DNA of 64,000 bases from Hetaerina americana (taxonomy: Eukaryota; Arthropoda; Insecta; Odonata; Calopterygidae). The stretch spans positions 552,001 to 616,000 of the forward strand of contig JAKTNV010000012.1 in the NCBI GenBank assembly GCA_022747635.1, given 5' to 3'. Shown piece by piece: positions 1 to 11,299 of the stretch. Both the position numbers and the translations under genes were made by a program. Below the pieces are notes generated by a model. It was given only the letters and a program-made list of their open reading frames with translations, did not search any database and was not told where the DNA came from. The first letter of the stretch is position 1, and every line of letters starts with the position of its first letter.

Positions 1-1500
1 CGTGAAATAATTGACGTTCGAACTTGGACGCTGAGAGCGATGTGTGATTTTAAGGAAGTTTTCTAAACCGGGTCATAATTTCATTCATGAAAATGATAAC
101 AAGTGGTCGGCGTCAACCCTGTTACACAATGCCCGCGAGTTTCGCTTGGGGATTGCCGAGGTGGGCAAGTGCCTTGATTGCATCCGGGGGCGCTTGCTTC
201 CCGCCTCTAGACTCGACAAACTGATCGTCACGTCACTCTTTTGATATTTAAACCAGCGTCCTTTGGCTGTTTTTGGTTTGAATACGGGTACACGTCTGTT
301 TCGGTTCCCTTCACGGCAATTTTTTAAATGAAAAGGTCTCGATTACCGCAAAGGCAACCAAAATCGGATCTCTGTTAGGGACGTCCATTCCGCCACTGCT
401 GATAAAAATTGTAGAAATATTGGTATCAATGAAAATTTCTTTGCATACTCGAGCGAAAAACGTTGGCGGAGGAATTCCGTTTTAGTGAAACTGGCCGCGC
501 TCTAGGTGACCGTGTTGGGGCCAATTCACGAACACCATCGTGATTTTTGGCGTGAATAGTAATTTCCATTTGCGCATGCCGTTATAATCTGTGGGTTGAG
601 AAATCGATGCCAGAGTAATTCAATTATATTCAAATTCATAATATATTCGAGGGTCTCGCTTTATTCTAAAAACCAGACACTGTGGTGACTGACCTTGGTG
701 CTATCTACTCCGCAGTACAATCGGAAGCCAAAGCCGAGAGGTGCAGCACTCAGCTGGAGGAAAATCGGGCGTAGGAAACGAAGGGAAACAATTGGGGAAC
801 AATCTGTTTGGTGTGGTTGCTAATGCGCCCCATCCTTGTGGTGGCAGAATTTTTCAGAGATATTCCGGTCCCGGGGGTGCTAAGTGAAGAACCCTTTTGA
901 GTATGCCGGGTGGGGCGTTGAACTTGGACCCCTTGTTTCTTTCGTTAAGAGTTCGTAGGCCAATTCCTTCGCCGGATCTCCCTTAACCCTTCTCTGATTC
1001 CCCGAAAATCCTACCCCTACCAAATTACTCACCTATCGCTAGAGGTGCAAATGACCTCGACCTTGTTTTTTAAACAGATGTGGTAGGAGTAGAGACATCC
1101 TAACCAACCCTTCCTTGTTTATTCCAGTAGCAACATACATAGTTATACAACACTGCTATATGTTGATTGAGGGGATACCTGCTCACGCTTAAATTCCCCT
1201 TTTGTCGTCAATCGCCTAAGTTATCCGATATGAGATTTTTAAACAGTTATTTACATAAACTCTCAAGTATCCAATAGATACATAATGATGCATTGGAAAT
1301 TACACACTTAACCATTAACAGAATACACAGTACATTAGAATTTAGGCACTTCAAGTACAATTAGTACATATTTTCACAATATTGAGCACAAGTACAGAAA
1401 CATACGACATAATATATACAGATAAAAATAGTTTGTATCGTGCATGTATGCTATATTTTTCTCCTAGTTCTAGACTACGTCAAATAGGAGAATTTACACT
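1..1500. other. Unannotated left flank, no gene seen
   Basis: I see no supported coding sequence, RNA gene or recognisable repeat. Base composition is mixed with a normal CpG frequency. From about 1,080 it becomes AT-rich and may be the 3' untranslated part or flank of the minus-strand R1-like element that follows. Confidence 0.5.
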
Positions 1501-1532
1501 GACAATAAAATGTGTTAGATAAGTTTGCTTAA

Positions 1533-4500
1533 TTACTGAATTCCCACTGATATGACAAAATCAAATAGGAGTTTACAATTGGTATTTAAACAGAATAATA
1601 CTATTTCGCGCAATTTAATTTTCTTCGCCGCCATGTTATGCCATATTTCTAGTCTTGTTCTTTCATAACGGATACATTCTCCAATTCTGTGTTTGGCGGT
1701 GTCCTCTGTTAAGCAGATATCACATAGGTTAGTTCTCAATTTCCCAATTTTGTGAAGGGAATTTGAAAAAATTCCATGGCCTGATAATATTTTTGTAGAT
1801 TTATGTGAATGCTTGATTTTTAGTTTTAATCCATCGCAAATAACAGGGAAAATGTCCTTTGTGTATGAGCCTTTATCACTGTTATCCCAATCAGATTGCC
1901 ACTGAGTGATGGATTCTTCCCTCAGTCTCTTTTAAAGACATTTTTCCTTATTTATTGATTTTCATCAAGTTCAAGATGGAAGTTTTTAGCCCTTTGTCCA
2001 GATTGTAATTTGATTATAGCATTTCTTTCCAGGATCTCGTGTTTTAAGGGTGGTAGCCCGCAAATTATACACAACGTATCAGTGCTGACCGTAGGGTAGC
2101 CCCTACATATTGATAGCACGCAGGGCCTTTGAGCTTCTTTTAGTTTACGGTCGATTCTACTTAGGTTGATCTTATGAACCCAAATATCGCAGCCATAGGT
2201 GGCGATGGGGATTGTTACTCCTTTGTAGATGGTTATTAAGAAGTCGGTGCCGAATTTAAAACTGCCGTATCTTCGAGCTGCCTGGAAGATTTTCATTATT
2301 TTATTAGTGGTGTAGTTAATGTGGGCTTGGTAGGATAGTTTCTCGTATAACATAATTCCGAGGTATTTAAATACGTAAGCCCTCTTTATGTTTTAATATA
2401 AATTTTCACAGTAGGGTTCCTAGCCATTTTGCTTCCGAAGATCATGTATTGGGTTTTAGCAGTCGATATCGTTAATTTGTTCTCAGTTGCCTAGTTTTCA
2501 ATTATATACATACATTCCGCAATCCTGGGTTCCATTTTGGCTCTGGTGCTTGCTTCTATAGTCAGGGCCATATCGTCTGCGAAGGCAATGAGCTCGCACC
2601 CAATAGGGAAGTCTCTTCTGAGTACCTGGTTGGTTAAAAGATTCCAGAATAACGGACCAAGAACCGAGTCCTGTGGACAACCTCTTGCGATCTTGCTTAT
2701 TTTTGTTGTTTGCGTAGAGTATCTGACCTCTTTATTATTAAAATAGCTGATCAGAAGCTTTATTAGATTAACTGGGATCTTTAGGGTTCTGAGCTCCTGT
2801 ATAACTGAAGGTCACCAAACGGAATCGAATGCACCTTTGATGTCGACAAAGATGACGATGGTATATTTGCTTTGATTGTCGATTAACCGTAAAAGATGGT
2901 GAATGGCATCCGATGTGCTTCTCCCTCTCCTAAATCCATATTGGTTAGGGTGGTAGAGCGTGTTGTTGAAAATAGCTTCAATTCTGCCCTTGATAGCTCT
3001 TTTGAATGTTTTTTCCAGATCCGGAAGCAGTGTGATTGGCCTGAATGAGGAAGGTTCAGATGGATCCTTTTCCTTAAATTTCAAGATGGTATGCAAGGTT
3101 CCGATTTTCCATGAGTCTGGGAAATAGGAAAACACGAGACAATCATTAAAGTTGTTTGTAATGAATTTGTCCAGGTTTCCGGCTAGTTTTTTAATATGAT
3201 CCAATGTATCTGGTCGTGTCCAGGTGCCTTCTTGGGTTTGATTTGTTGGACCGCTAATGATACTTCGTCCTCGTTGAACGGTTCCATGTCTGGGATGTCC
3301 GGCATGATAAGTGACTCCGTAATAATCGATTGTTCGTAATTGTCAGCAGTATCGTCGGGCAATAAGGTGTTTGATGATATTTTATTTTTTTTCCTCCGTA
3401 AGAGGGATGCTACCGTCCTCGAGGATAGAAGTTCCAAGTATCGCGGGTAGTTTAACTTTTTCAGCAAATGGTTTGTAGACGAATCCCCAAGCATTTTTGT
3501 TAAGATTTCTTGAGCTAAATATTTCCCAAGATTCACGTTTGGATTCTTTGATCTTGAGCTTATATTCCCTTAACTTGGTTTTATATCTGCAACGAAAGAT
3601 ATTTTTATCCTGAGAGTTACACTTTTGGTAGTCTTTGCGAAGTTTGTTTACGACTTCTTTCATACGTTCTAGTTTAGCGGTCCACCAAGGGTGTTGATTA
3701 TCGAGCATGGTGTAAACCGGAATGTTTTCCATCATCGTGTCGTTAATGGCAGAAGTTAAGAAATGTGCTCATCGGTGTGTTTTGAGTGGGGAATCCAAAG
3801 TAAATGTCTATCAATATGAACTAATTTTTTAAAGAAGCTATCATTGAATTTTTCCAAATTCACGCTACCAAAGTTGAATCTTCTTCGTGGTGTCGATATC
3901 TTCTTGCCTTCCTTAATTTTTATCAATGGTAGCCGATGATCACTTGTTATCAGATCAGGCATGACCTTCCACTCATGAATCCTTCTAAGAAGTGGGGCAC
4001 TTAATAAAGTTATATCGATATTAGATGAACCGTTTAGACTATAAAATGTTTCCGGTTCGCCAGGTTGGTTTAATATAAACAAGTTGGTCGATGAGATTAG
4101 TTCTTCTAGGAGGTTTCCCCTAGCGTCAGATGTTGAGCTAAACCAAGTTTCACTCTTGGCGTTAGAATCCATAGATATAATCAATTGGTAGTTCTTAACA
4201 TTATCTATTATTGAACGAATTTGCGAAAGAAAAGGAATAATGTCACGGCTTGGCGGGAAGTAAGCACTGACCAAGATAAAAGATGCAACAACGATATACT
4301 GATTCGTAAAGTTAGCAATTTCCAGAATATCAAGGTCTTCATTGAACACAATAATAGCCGCATGTCCTCTTATTTATTGACCTGGTGGGCACAATTCTCG
4401 TTTTAAGGCCCTGTCCTGGAATAATCCAATGACTATTAGGTGTTTTGAACATATATGATTCTTGAGCAAGGCAAATGTCTAAATGAAGCGTCTCCTTTAC

Positions 4501-4581
4501 TACTCCTAGTTCGTCTGTTAATGTCTTTGCACCTTGTAGATTGACTTGTGCTAATATAAGGCCATTGCTAGATGCCTCCAT
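1533..4581 (-). pseudogene. R1-like ORF2: endonuclease-reverse transcriptase, broken
   Basis: The frame is spread over at least six minus-strand pieces. 4,581-4,339 and 4,349-3,756 hold the apurinic-type endonuclease, with its glutamate in LDICLAQESY, then ISMDSNAKSETWF, NIDIT and the terminal SDHRLPLIKI. 3,735-3,183 is the linker. 3,204-2,812 holds RT fingers and motif A (FRPITLLPDLEKTF, QYGFRRGRST, FVDIKGAFDSVW). About 2,700-2,560 holds the GCPQDSVLGPLFWNLL block and motif C FADDMALT. 2,353-1,533 holds the thumb/C-terminal part, ending with a CCHC-like CDICLTEDTAKHRIGEC. The active-site signatures survive, but no single frame joins them. The order and overlap with ORF1 fit an R1-type element. 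Confidence 0.8.
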
Positions 4582-5666
4582 GGTCTATTGTCTCTGTTAA
4601 GTTCCGTAGCCTTCTCTGATACACACCGCATTTAATATCTAACGCCTTATGGTCGCAGTCTTCGATCTTGGCTAATTTACAATTTGCACGGGTGGGTGTT
4701 CCTTCATTCTTCTTGCATTCCTTAGTAGTGTGCTCCTGGGAGCAATGGGCACACACAGAGTTTGCTGCATTGCAGTTCTTCGAAATGTGGCCGAACTTTT
4801 GGCATATAAAGCATTGGGTGATTTTGATGTAATCACTTACTTTATGTGAGTTATAACCGATATAGACCCTTTTCAAGTTGTTCAAGGTTTTCCTAGTTTC
4901 ACAGTGTACTTCAATGACACAATTGACTCTTGTACTTTCCCGTTTCCCAAACTTGAAGATTAGCTTAAGGTGGACGTATCCAATAGGTCGTTTTGTTTCC
5001 TGATACACTTCAGTATGTCGTCTTCAGATAGGTTCGATTCAACGCCAGCAGTACATATTCTTGGTTTGTTTTAACCTCTCTGCGTATCTTCAGGATGTTC
5101 TCGTTAATACATTGATATTCTTTCAATTTCAGTTCCAAATCATGGTTTTCCGCCTCCAGTCTAATTCCCTTGTCCTTGATTTTCGCTAGTTTGGTGACTT
5201 TTATGCCGGTTTTACTCGGGTCTATTAATTTCATAATTTCTTTCTTCGTGTTTTCATTGGTTTCGATCCCCTTGTTGTTATCAGAGGGGTAAATCATCAC
5301 TGCCGTCCTACGTTCTGTGGTGATTTTCTTACCACATGGGAGCAGGACTTTGTTCGTGTTGTCCTTCCTCTGAATGGCAGCAATATCAGCAAACGACGGA
5401 GTTATGCATGGTTTCCTGCAGCTTGTCAATTCTTCCCGGACAATTTCCCTTATCATCTTGGCATCGCAACTTTGCCCTACGTTAGCTTCTAATTTCCCAG
5501 TCGTTCTTTGGTATCTGGACATTAAATTACGGAATAAGTCGTCCAGTATTTTAAGCTCGTCAAAGATTTCGCCCTTTCTGGACGAGGAAATCCTCTCATT
5601 ACTAATAATTCGTCGCGCGGTGTCATGGCGGCACGTCGGTCGCCTCGGGATGCGACAGAAGCACAC
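4568..5666 (-). pseudogene. R1-like ORF1 (Gag-like RNA-binding protein), frameshifted
   Basis: Two adjoining minus-strand frames make up this ORF: 5,666-5,010 (218 residues) and 5,008-4,568 (146 residues), so there is a lesion near 5,009. The first half contains a charged region with the phrase GIKVTKLAKIKDKGIRLEAE, typical of R1-group Gag proteins. The second half ends with two zinc knuckles: CFICQKFGHISKNC (C-x2-C-x4-H-x4-C) followed by CAHCSQEHTTKEC (C-x2-C-x3-H-x4-C). In this family the protein binds element RNA in the retrotransposition particle. The start at 5,666 is only the first methionine in the open frame. The ORF ends 14 bases past the ORF2 start at 4,581. Confidence 0.8.
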
Positions 5667-5669
5667 GGG

Positions 5670-6800
5670 CCGTAAATGTTACCGAGGGAACGCGCACGAA
5701 CTCATCTTATTTCGATCCGCGGAGTTAATCGTGAGGCATTAAATAATTCGTAGGGAAAAGTCATTGCGGGAAGGCACTTGCCTCAAGGTCTGCTCTCCAC
5801 TCGTAAGGATCGAAATACTGTTCCATTTCTGTGAGCACCCGAAGCAGAACGGAGCGTATTGTCATTGATTCGGTCGAATGGCGATTGTCCACGGTAATGA
5901 GCGCCTGGAAAAGCACGGTTAATGCAAAGAGAGTGACGAATCAGAGAACTCGCAGTTAAATAGGTGTTTTATCTTCAAGGTGTCGTTAACAAATATAAGT
6001 AATGAAAACCACGTCTAATGTGTTCAATGCCCAAAACTCAACAGATATGGAACAAAAATTTGAAAGATACATTTTTTTAAATCACGTAACTTTCTTTATG
6101 TTTGCGTCAGCAGACAACCGGGACTTGGCTGTAGTGCGGGTGAAGAAGTATGTACATACTTGCATCTTTTTGGGTGAATTTTGAGAATATGCCCGGTGCC
6201 TCGAAATCCATCTGCCCTCGATTTAGTTGTCCTGGCGATAAGGGATTGATTGACGCCAGGGGCAGAGCTTCCCGACACGACGGAACGGCTTGGTAAAAAC
6301 TTTTCCCCCGAAGCGTAATGACCGAAGAAACGATTGCTCATTCGCGTAAGATCCAATGTCCACATGCGCAAGACTTTGGTATCCGAGAATATCGTCCTCA
6401 AGATTGGTTTCGCTGCATGTCTAACGAGATCTTTTCGCGAAGTACGGATGTATTTTTTAAAATTTAAGATGATTGAGCTCATTGCGTGTAAGTTTGGTTT
6501 TTATTTGGCAGTTGTGTTCCTAAAAAGCCTTGGACATGTGTACATTAGAAAATATTAGGTGCATCATCGGTTATTTTTGTGGCGCGTCAGAGAGACACCA
6601 CAAAAAGCAATGGAACTTCTATGCAAAACGCAGCCTATGTATTTTTTTTAATAAAAAATAATTTTTTTTAATTTTTAATAATTTTTTAAAAATAAAAATA
6701 GCCTTAAGCCACATTTACAACCCCGAACATTTAAAAGATCCCACTGCCAAATGGCGGAGAATACTATATCTTGGGACTATTTATCAAAAAGTAATTTAAA
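5670..6800. other. Intergenic, no supported gene
   Basis: This stretch lies between the R1-like element and the Penelope-like fragment. About 5,670-5,950 may be the 5' untranslated region of the R1-like element. 6,640-6,700 is a run of A/T homopolymers. The open frames here are short, unconserved-looking and on both strands. Confidence 0.45.
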
Positions 6801-6839
6801 GTTTTCCTAAAGAAAAAATTAAATGTGCCTTTTACAGTG

Positions 6840-7138
6840 GTTCATGCCTTAAGAACCTGATCTCTCACACTAAAGACAAAGTCGCCAAAAACGAGAGGAG
6901 TGGAGTGTATGAGTTAAAGTGCTCAGATTGTAGAACAAAATATATTGGGCAAACAGGACGGAAATTTAAGGAAAGGATTAAAGAACACCAAACATGTGTA
7001 AAAAATAAGAACATAACATCCCTCTTTGCAAAGCACCTCATCGAAAGTGACCACAACAGTGGCTTTGTGACAAAAATTATTCATTTTGAAGAAAAAGATC
7101 AAAGGCTCGATGCTTTGGAGCAGTTAGAAGAGTGGTAG
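6840..7138 (+). pseudogene. Penelope-like element GIY-YIG endonuclease fragment
   Basis: The open frame reads KNLISHTKDKV... then VYELKCSDCRTKYIGQTGRKF and KERIKEHQ..., ending in DALEQLEEW and a stop at 7,136-7,138. This is the GIY-YIG nuclease fold found at the C-terminus of Penelope-like retroelements: the Y/YIG pair (VYELKC...KYIGQTGR), the following basic helix with a conserved R and E/H, and the C-terminal ALE-type helix. In those elements it nicks target DNA for target-primed reverse transcription. The reverse transcriptase expected upstream is absent, so this is a 5'-truncated copy. The element continues through its 3' end, with a TATATA box and hammerhead-like motif at 7,290-7,358 and an AATAAA at 7,368. 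Confidence 0.8.
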
Positions 7139-7289
7139 GTCTAGGAGTGGGGAGTGGGAGGGATACAAAATTTCGCTGGCAAGATCATCTTTCCAACGGA
7201 CACATTTCAAAATTTCTAAGTTAAAAATGTAATTCTCTTTCCTTCCCAGCTACATTGTAACCTTTTTACCCCCTCCTATGATCAGAAGG

Positions 7290-7297
7290 TATATATA
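7290..7297 (+). promoter_or_regulatory. TATA-like box in Penelope-like terminal region
   Basis: TATATATA lies 26 nt before the CTGATGA core of the hammerhead-like motif. The same TATATA-to-core spacing (27 nt) is seen at 62,174 to 62,142 on the minus strand. Penelope-like terminal repeats are known to carry promoters, so initiation close to the ribozyme motif is an inference. Confidence 0.45.
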
Positions 7298-7319
7298 GCC
7301 GGCGTGCTTCTGTGAAGAC

Positions 7320-7358
7320 CACCTGATGATGACGTCCAACGTCGAAAGCTGGGTCGTG
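7320..7358 (+). ncRNA. Hammerhead ribozyme-like motif at Penelope-like end
   Basis: In order: stem I strand CAC (7,320-7,322), core CTGATGA (7,323-7,329), one extra T, stem II GACGT/ACGTC with loop CCA (7,331-7,343), GAAA (7,344-7,347), a short weak stem III segment ending in GTC (7,353-7,355), then GTG (7,356-7,358) that pairs with the first CAC. This is the complete order of a type I hammerhead with a GUC cleavage triplet. Hammerheads in Penelope-like terminal repeats are an established observation and often have a minimal stem III. The unpaired T before stem II and the G-G mismatch in stem III make activity uncertain. Confidence 0.65.
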
Positions 7359-7399
7359 TTTTTTTAAAATAAAGTGTGTGGAATTACAAAGTCAATTAT

Positions 7400-9389
7400 T
7401 TCATTACATTTCAACAGCCTATGTATCCTTACGGCGCATCCAAAAATCCTTCGGTACCTACAGACGAAAAAAAATTAGTGTTTCTCTCGGTTATATTTGT
7501 GAAACAACAGTATTTTAACACTTGACCAACTTAGACCGACAGCAAATGCAATCTTTCTGCTTTAATGCAGCTGAATGAATCCAGATATTCGCAAAAAAAG
7601 CACGTAATGTGGGATGGTGCACATAGTAGTTTAAATGGGTGGAGTCGAGCGATTATCATTTCCATACTAACTCAATAAAAACTAATCCCAATTGTATTTT
7701 CGAATTTATCGCAGATTCTATGGTCACATTTTTAATGGACGCAGGAGTTAAAAATATTCATGCTCCGCTCTATAAACTACCAGGGGAAAGGTGTTTACTT
7801 AAGCTCATTTATGGAGCCCGAGATAAAACGAGATTATCGTATTTTTTCCCGGTCGGAATGAAAATCAGGAACGTCAACACAAGATAATCCGTCCACGTTG
7901 GCACGCCAATTAACGCGCCCAAGTTCGTATGGCCTCGCAGCGGAAAGGGGGAAGAGGTGGCGGCGGGCGGAATTTCCGGAGGCAACCCCTCGGGATCGCG
8001 CGCCCCTCGCCCCGCCAGGGTGGCTTCCACAAGTGGGTGGCTGGCCGCACTCAATCCCTTCACATCCATCCCGCGGATTAGCTCTCATTTCGACGGCAGA
8101 GTTCTCTAATAGTTGGCGCATTTACGCTTCGCGCAATTCCTCCAGCCGGTCTCCATTTCGGTCCATGAGCCTCCGGGGATTTTCCGGAGCAGAGGATTGA
8201 TAGTAGTTAAGTAGTTTCTTTAATGGGAGGCGACCGACGGCTAAGGTCATTTTAGGCCCATTGGGTTGGGAAAGGAAGGGTGGAGAGAAACCCGGCATTG
8301 GCATTAGCCTACTCTTGTCGAAAGGCGCCAGTTCAACGTCCCATCCGACGAATGTCGTACTCACTCATAGTACTCTCCACAAAGCAACTCAAAAGGCGAT
8401 CGGTATAACACTGAAAAATATTTGTCTCCAGGATTAGAACCTGGGCCCTCTCGGTGGAAAGCCTGTACGTTGGCCACCGTACCATCCCGATCCCCATACG
8501 ATTGGTGGGTGCAGGATTCGGCGAGAAAACATTCATTTTTTCCGCGTTTTTATCAGTCACGCGTGGTTTAATGCCCTGGAATTCATACCAAGGAGGACAT
8601 CCGTTATATGCGTGCAAGTCATACAAGTACATAATATCACAGTATCAAGCAATTCATATCTATCATTCTCGTACCAATTAGCCATCGAGTAGAGTATCAA
8701 TTCATCGTCATCGCATTTCGTGGGGATGTGTACCTCCTGCTGCTTATGTTAACGCTGCTTGCCATCCCTGCTGAGAAGGCACGTGAGTGCGTGCATTAAT
8801 TGCCTATCGCGTTCCCATGTCTCAAAGCGTGATCATTTAATTAAAAATATTAGTACGTAATCAATGCCTCACTGCTGTCAACGGTTAGTTTGATGGGCGA
8901 GGATAGAGCTCGCTTCTTACCAAGCCCTACCACTCATGAAATTCACGCATTTTGGGCGCTGGGGTGGGCTGCCGGTTCCTGCCGCCGGCGCTTTCTCATG
9001 AAGTCGTGGTGGGCGAAAAATCGCACGGGCGGTGCAAAGTTGAAGATTCCAGTGTCACTCCGATTAGAATCCTCGTCCTCCGACCTTGAGCCGGCATAGC
9101 CTCTACCCTCTAGGCTCTCCCACGCCCCCTCTATTGAATAGCTACTGCTATATGTTTGAAAAATAACAGTGGAAAACCAAATGCGGCCCTGAAAGAGTGA
9201 GAAATGAAATGCAGCCCCGTGGATAGAAAAGGGCGAAATATATAATATTCTGTTCGCATGTGATCAAATAGTCTTTGGATACTCAATTGGCTTACTCGTT
9301 AAACAAAGCAGTAGAATAATGGAGTGCATGGGAGTCAGAGAGAGACAGACCCCTAGGACAAAGCACAGCAGAGAATATATAAAAAAAAC
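7400..9389. other. Intergenic, CpG-rich patches, no supported gene
   Basis: GC- and CpG-rich stretches (about 7,900-8,200) create overlapping open frames on both strands, which I treat as composition artefacts. The one structured item is a minus-strand tRNA-derived segment near 8,410-8,480, listed separately. Confidence 0.45.
8410..8485 (-). repeat. tRNA-derived SINE head (fragment)
   Basis: Read on the minus strand, a segment has an A-box-like TGGTACGGTGGCCAACG followed about 30 nt later by a B-box-like GGTTCTAATCCTGG, the internal RNA polymerase III promoter arrangement of tRNA genes and tRNA-derived SINEs. I could not fold a full cloverleaf with a matched acceptor stem, so a SINE remnant is more likely than a functional tRNA. 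Confidence 0.45.
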
Positions 9390-9662
9390 CATAAACACAG
9401 TGATCAACCCGAAGGTCGGTTTAGTAGGTGATGTTAGAGTTCACCCAGTACTAAGCCCTATACGGCATGTGAATATTCACACATCAGGGTAGGGGGGCCA
9501 GTTCCTTTCCCTGTGCCGGTTATGGTTTCCCAGGAAGATCTGGTACCCGAAAAATCACATAGCTTGGGTGGAGCTGCAGGTACCTAGAGTGCCTTGCCCG
9601 GGAATCGAACCGGGTTCGATTCCCGGGCAAGCGCTACACCCTGGACTACCGCGACCCACAGA
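9390..9662 (-). repeat. tRNA-derived SINE, copy 1
   Basis: On the minus strand the copy starts with a tRNA-like head (GGTCGCGGTAGTCCAGGGTG as A-box region, GGTTCGATTCCCGGG as B-box). A family-specific body follows, with phrases shared by copies at 18.4, 52.5, 53.4 and 57.0 kb: CTCCACCCAAGCT, GGGAAACCATAACCGG, GGGCTTAGTACT and a terminal GACCTTCGGGTTGAT. The B-box part is a perfect palindrome here (9,593-9,631), which the other copies lack. This is a nonautonomous RNA polymerase III-type retroposon; no coding capacity. Confidence 0.75.
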
Positions 9663-9669
9663 GAAGATA

Positions 9670-11140
9670 TAGGGGGCGGAAGACGGGATGATAAAAAAAT
9701 GTGAACCATAGCGAGTGTCTGGAAGTAATAATTAGCGATGATTAAAGGGATAACGAGGATGTAATGGAATAAGTCCAATGAAGGGAGGTCATGGTTGAAG
9801 CACTACTTCCAATTACAGCATCGATATGCAGTCTTGTGGAGCCGTAGCGTGCTGCAGAGCAAAAAAAATATCACAAAGCAACGAGAGAATCAGAATTGGC
9901 ACATGTGTCCGAAGTGTGGGTGTAAACGATGACATGTCACGAAGCCTTCGGCGGTGGAAATGGCATATTGGAGGAGATATCGTGGCGTTTAAACCTTCCT
10001 GGATCATGTCAGGAATGAGGGAATAAGAGAGGAGAGGATGGAATCGTGGAGATCGGATTGCGAAGCAAGAATGACGCTTAGGATTCGAGAAGTGGCAAAT
10101 CCCTCGCTGTAAATACTCGCTTTTACCCTTGCACACAGATGTACTCCTATGGTAATCGGGGTTTTGAGGAGGCGATTGCTCCCATCCCGGGAGGGGCGTC
10201 CCTGCCTCTGCCCCTCGGATCGGGTTGGTGATTTTGGGGAGGACAAAGGACGCCGGCTCACTCGTGACGCCTCGGATGGGAGTTGTCGCTCTGGGAGGGG
10301 TGGTCGCACCAATCCCCCCCGCGCGACCAAAAATGCACCGACGGAATCAGTTCCCCGGGCAACGGGAAGTCCGCTTCGCACCGCGTGGTCTCGCTCCGTC
10401 GGTCGTCATTAGACGCCCTGCCGGCGATGCGAGCGACGGGAGATGGCGGTGCCTAAGTTATTAACCGTGACCCCGCACTCCGCTGTCTCATTCGTCTTTT
10501 CCATCTAGTGAGGTATTATTGAAAATTCCTTCGAGCAAAATATGAGGTGCTATCCTTGTACACGTGCAACCCCCACGCAAATTCATTTCACTTTTCGATG
10601 AAAAGTTATCGTACCCTCCCCAAGACTACTCAAAAGTTATTAATATCCATTTCGAAATATTGATTAAATCCATGGAATTCACGTCGTGGCTACCACTTAT
10701 CAGATCCAACGGAGGCGTGGGGTCAGCAAATAGAGAAATCAGGTTTGACATCCTTTTTAGTTAGGTGTTTCAATTAAGATTTCGTACGTATTGCATACTC
10801 TTTGGGCACTCTTGTGAGCATGATTGAAATCATTCTTTAATAATATAAAGTAATCCATGATTCGCCATCCCAAGTAAATATTCAGATATATGTCTGTCCA
10901 TCCGTATTGAAGAAATTCTACGTAATGTTTTCCCGGTGCCTCGTCACAATTAACCAATGATTGCAGTATTTCTGGCCCCATGAGGCGCGGAAGATTCCTT
11001 GGCGTAAATGCTTAGATCGCGTTCTCTTTGGCCTCATACAGGGATGTCCACACTGAGTTCTGTTCTACAGCCTCAGTGGTATACTAATTTGACGTGAATA
11101 TGAAAATTTCACGGTGTAAAAATCATTCGCCTTGACCGGG
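9670..11140. other. Intergenic with a CpG-rich patch at 10.15-10.46 kb
   Basis: 10,150-10,460 is dense in CpG and could be a CpG-rich regulatory patch, but I see no TATA/Inr pair or coding exon with splice sites. The overlapping open frames on both strands look like composition artefacts. Confidence 0.4.
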
Positions 11141-11153
11141 ATTCTCAGCTTAA

Positions 11154-11270
11154 GAGGACACTTTGGTAGCTTAAACTGGTAAAAGCACTCGACCGGATAT
11201 CAAGGGATGCGGGTTCGCATCCCGAACGATTTCCGCACTGTAAAATTCTCGACGTTGTGTCCGCATCACC
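11154..11270 (+). repeat. Second type of tRNA-derived repeat
   Basis: TTGGTAGCTTAAACTGGTAA resembles an A-box, and GCGGGTTCGCATCCCGAA about 35 nt later is a close B-box match with self-complementary T-arm ends. The sequence differs from the SINE family at 9.4 kb and from that in the Raver intron, so it represents another tRNA-derived family. The acceptor stem does not close, so I do not call a tRNA gene. Confidence 0.5.
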
Positions 11271-11299
11271 GGATACCTCTGCTTAAGTTGTTCGTGCGG

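Larger units (their letters stand above)
1533..5666 (-). mobile_element. Decayed R1-like non-LTR retrotransposon
   Basis: A two-ORF non-LTR element lies on the minus strand. ORF1 (Gag-like, two zinc knuckles) comes first, then ORF2 with an endonuclease, a reverse transcriptase and a C-terminal cysteine-histidine motif. The order, the CCHC knuckles of ORF1 and the overlap of ORF2 start with ORF1 end are the R1-clade layout. Both frames are broken by several stops and frameshifts, so this is a dead copy. I cannot fix the exact termini or a target-site duplication; the 3' end probably lies between about 1,250 and 1,530. No rRNA sequence flanks it, so it is not a copy in the rDNA site that canonical R1 uses. 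A neighbouring clade (Jockey or I group) is the alternative. Confidence 0.8.

Noticed and set aside
7809..8364. Overlapping open frames on both strands in a CpG-rich patch
   Set aside because: Stop-codon scarcity from high GC. No motif or splice signal pair.
9593..9662. Possible functional tRNA gene
   Set aside because: A- and B-box present, but the acceptor stem does not close and the sequence is part of a dispersed SINE with the same head at 53.4 kb.
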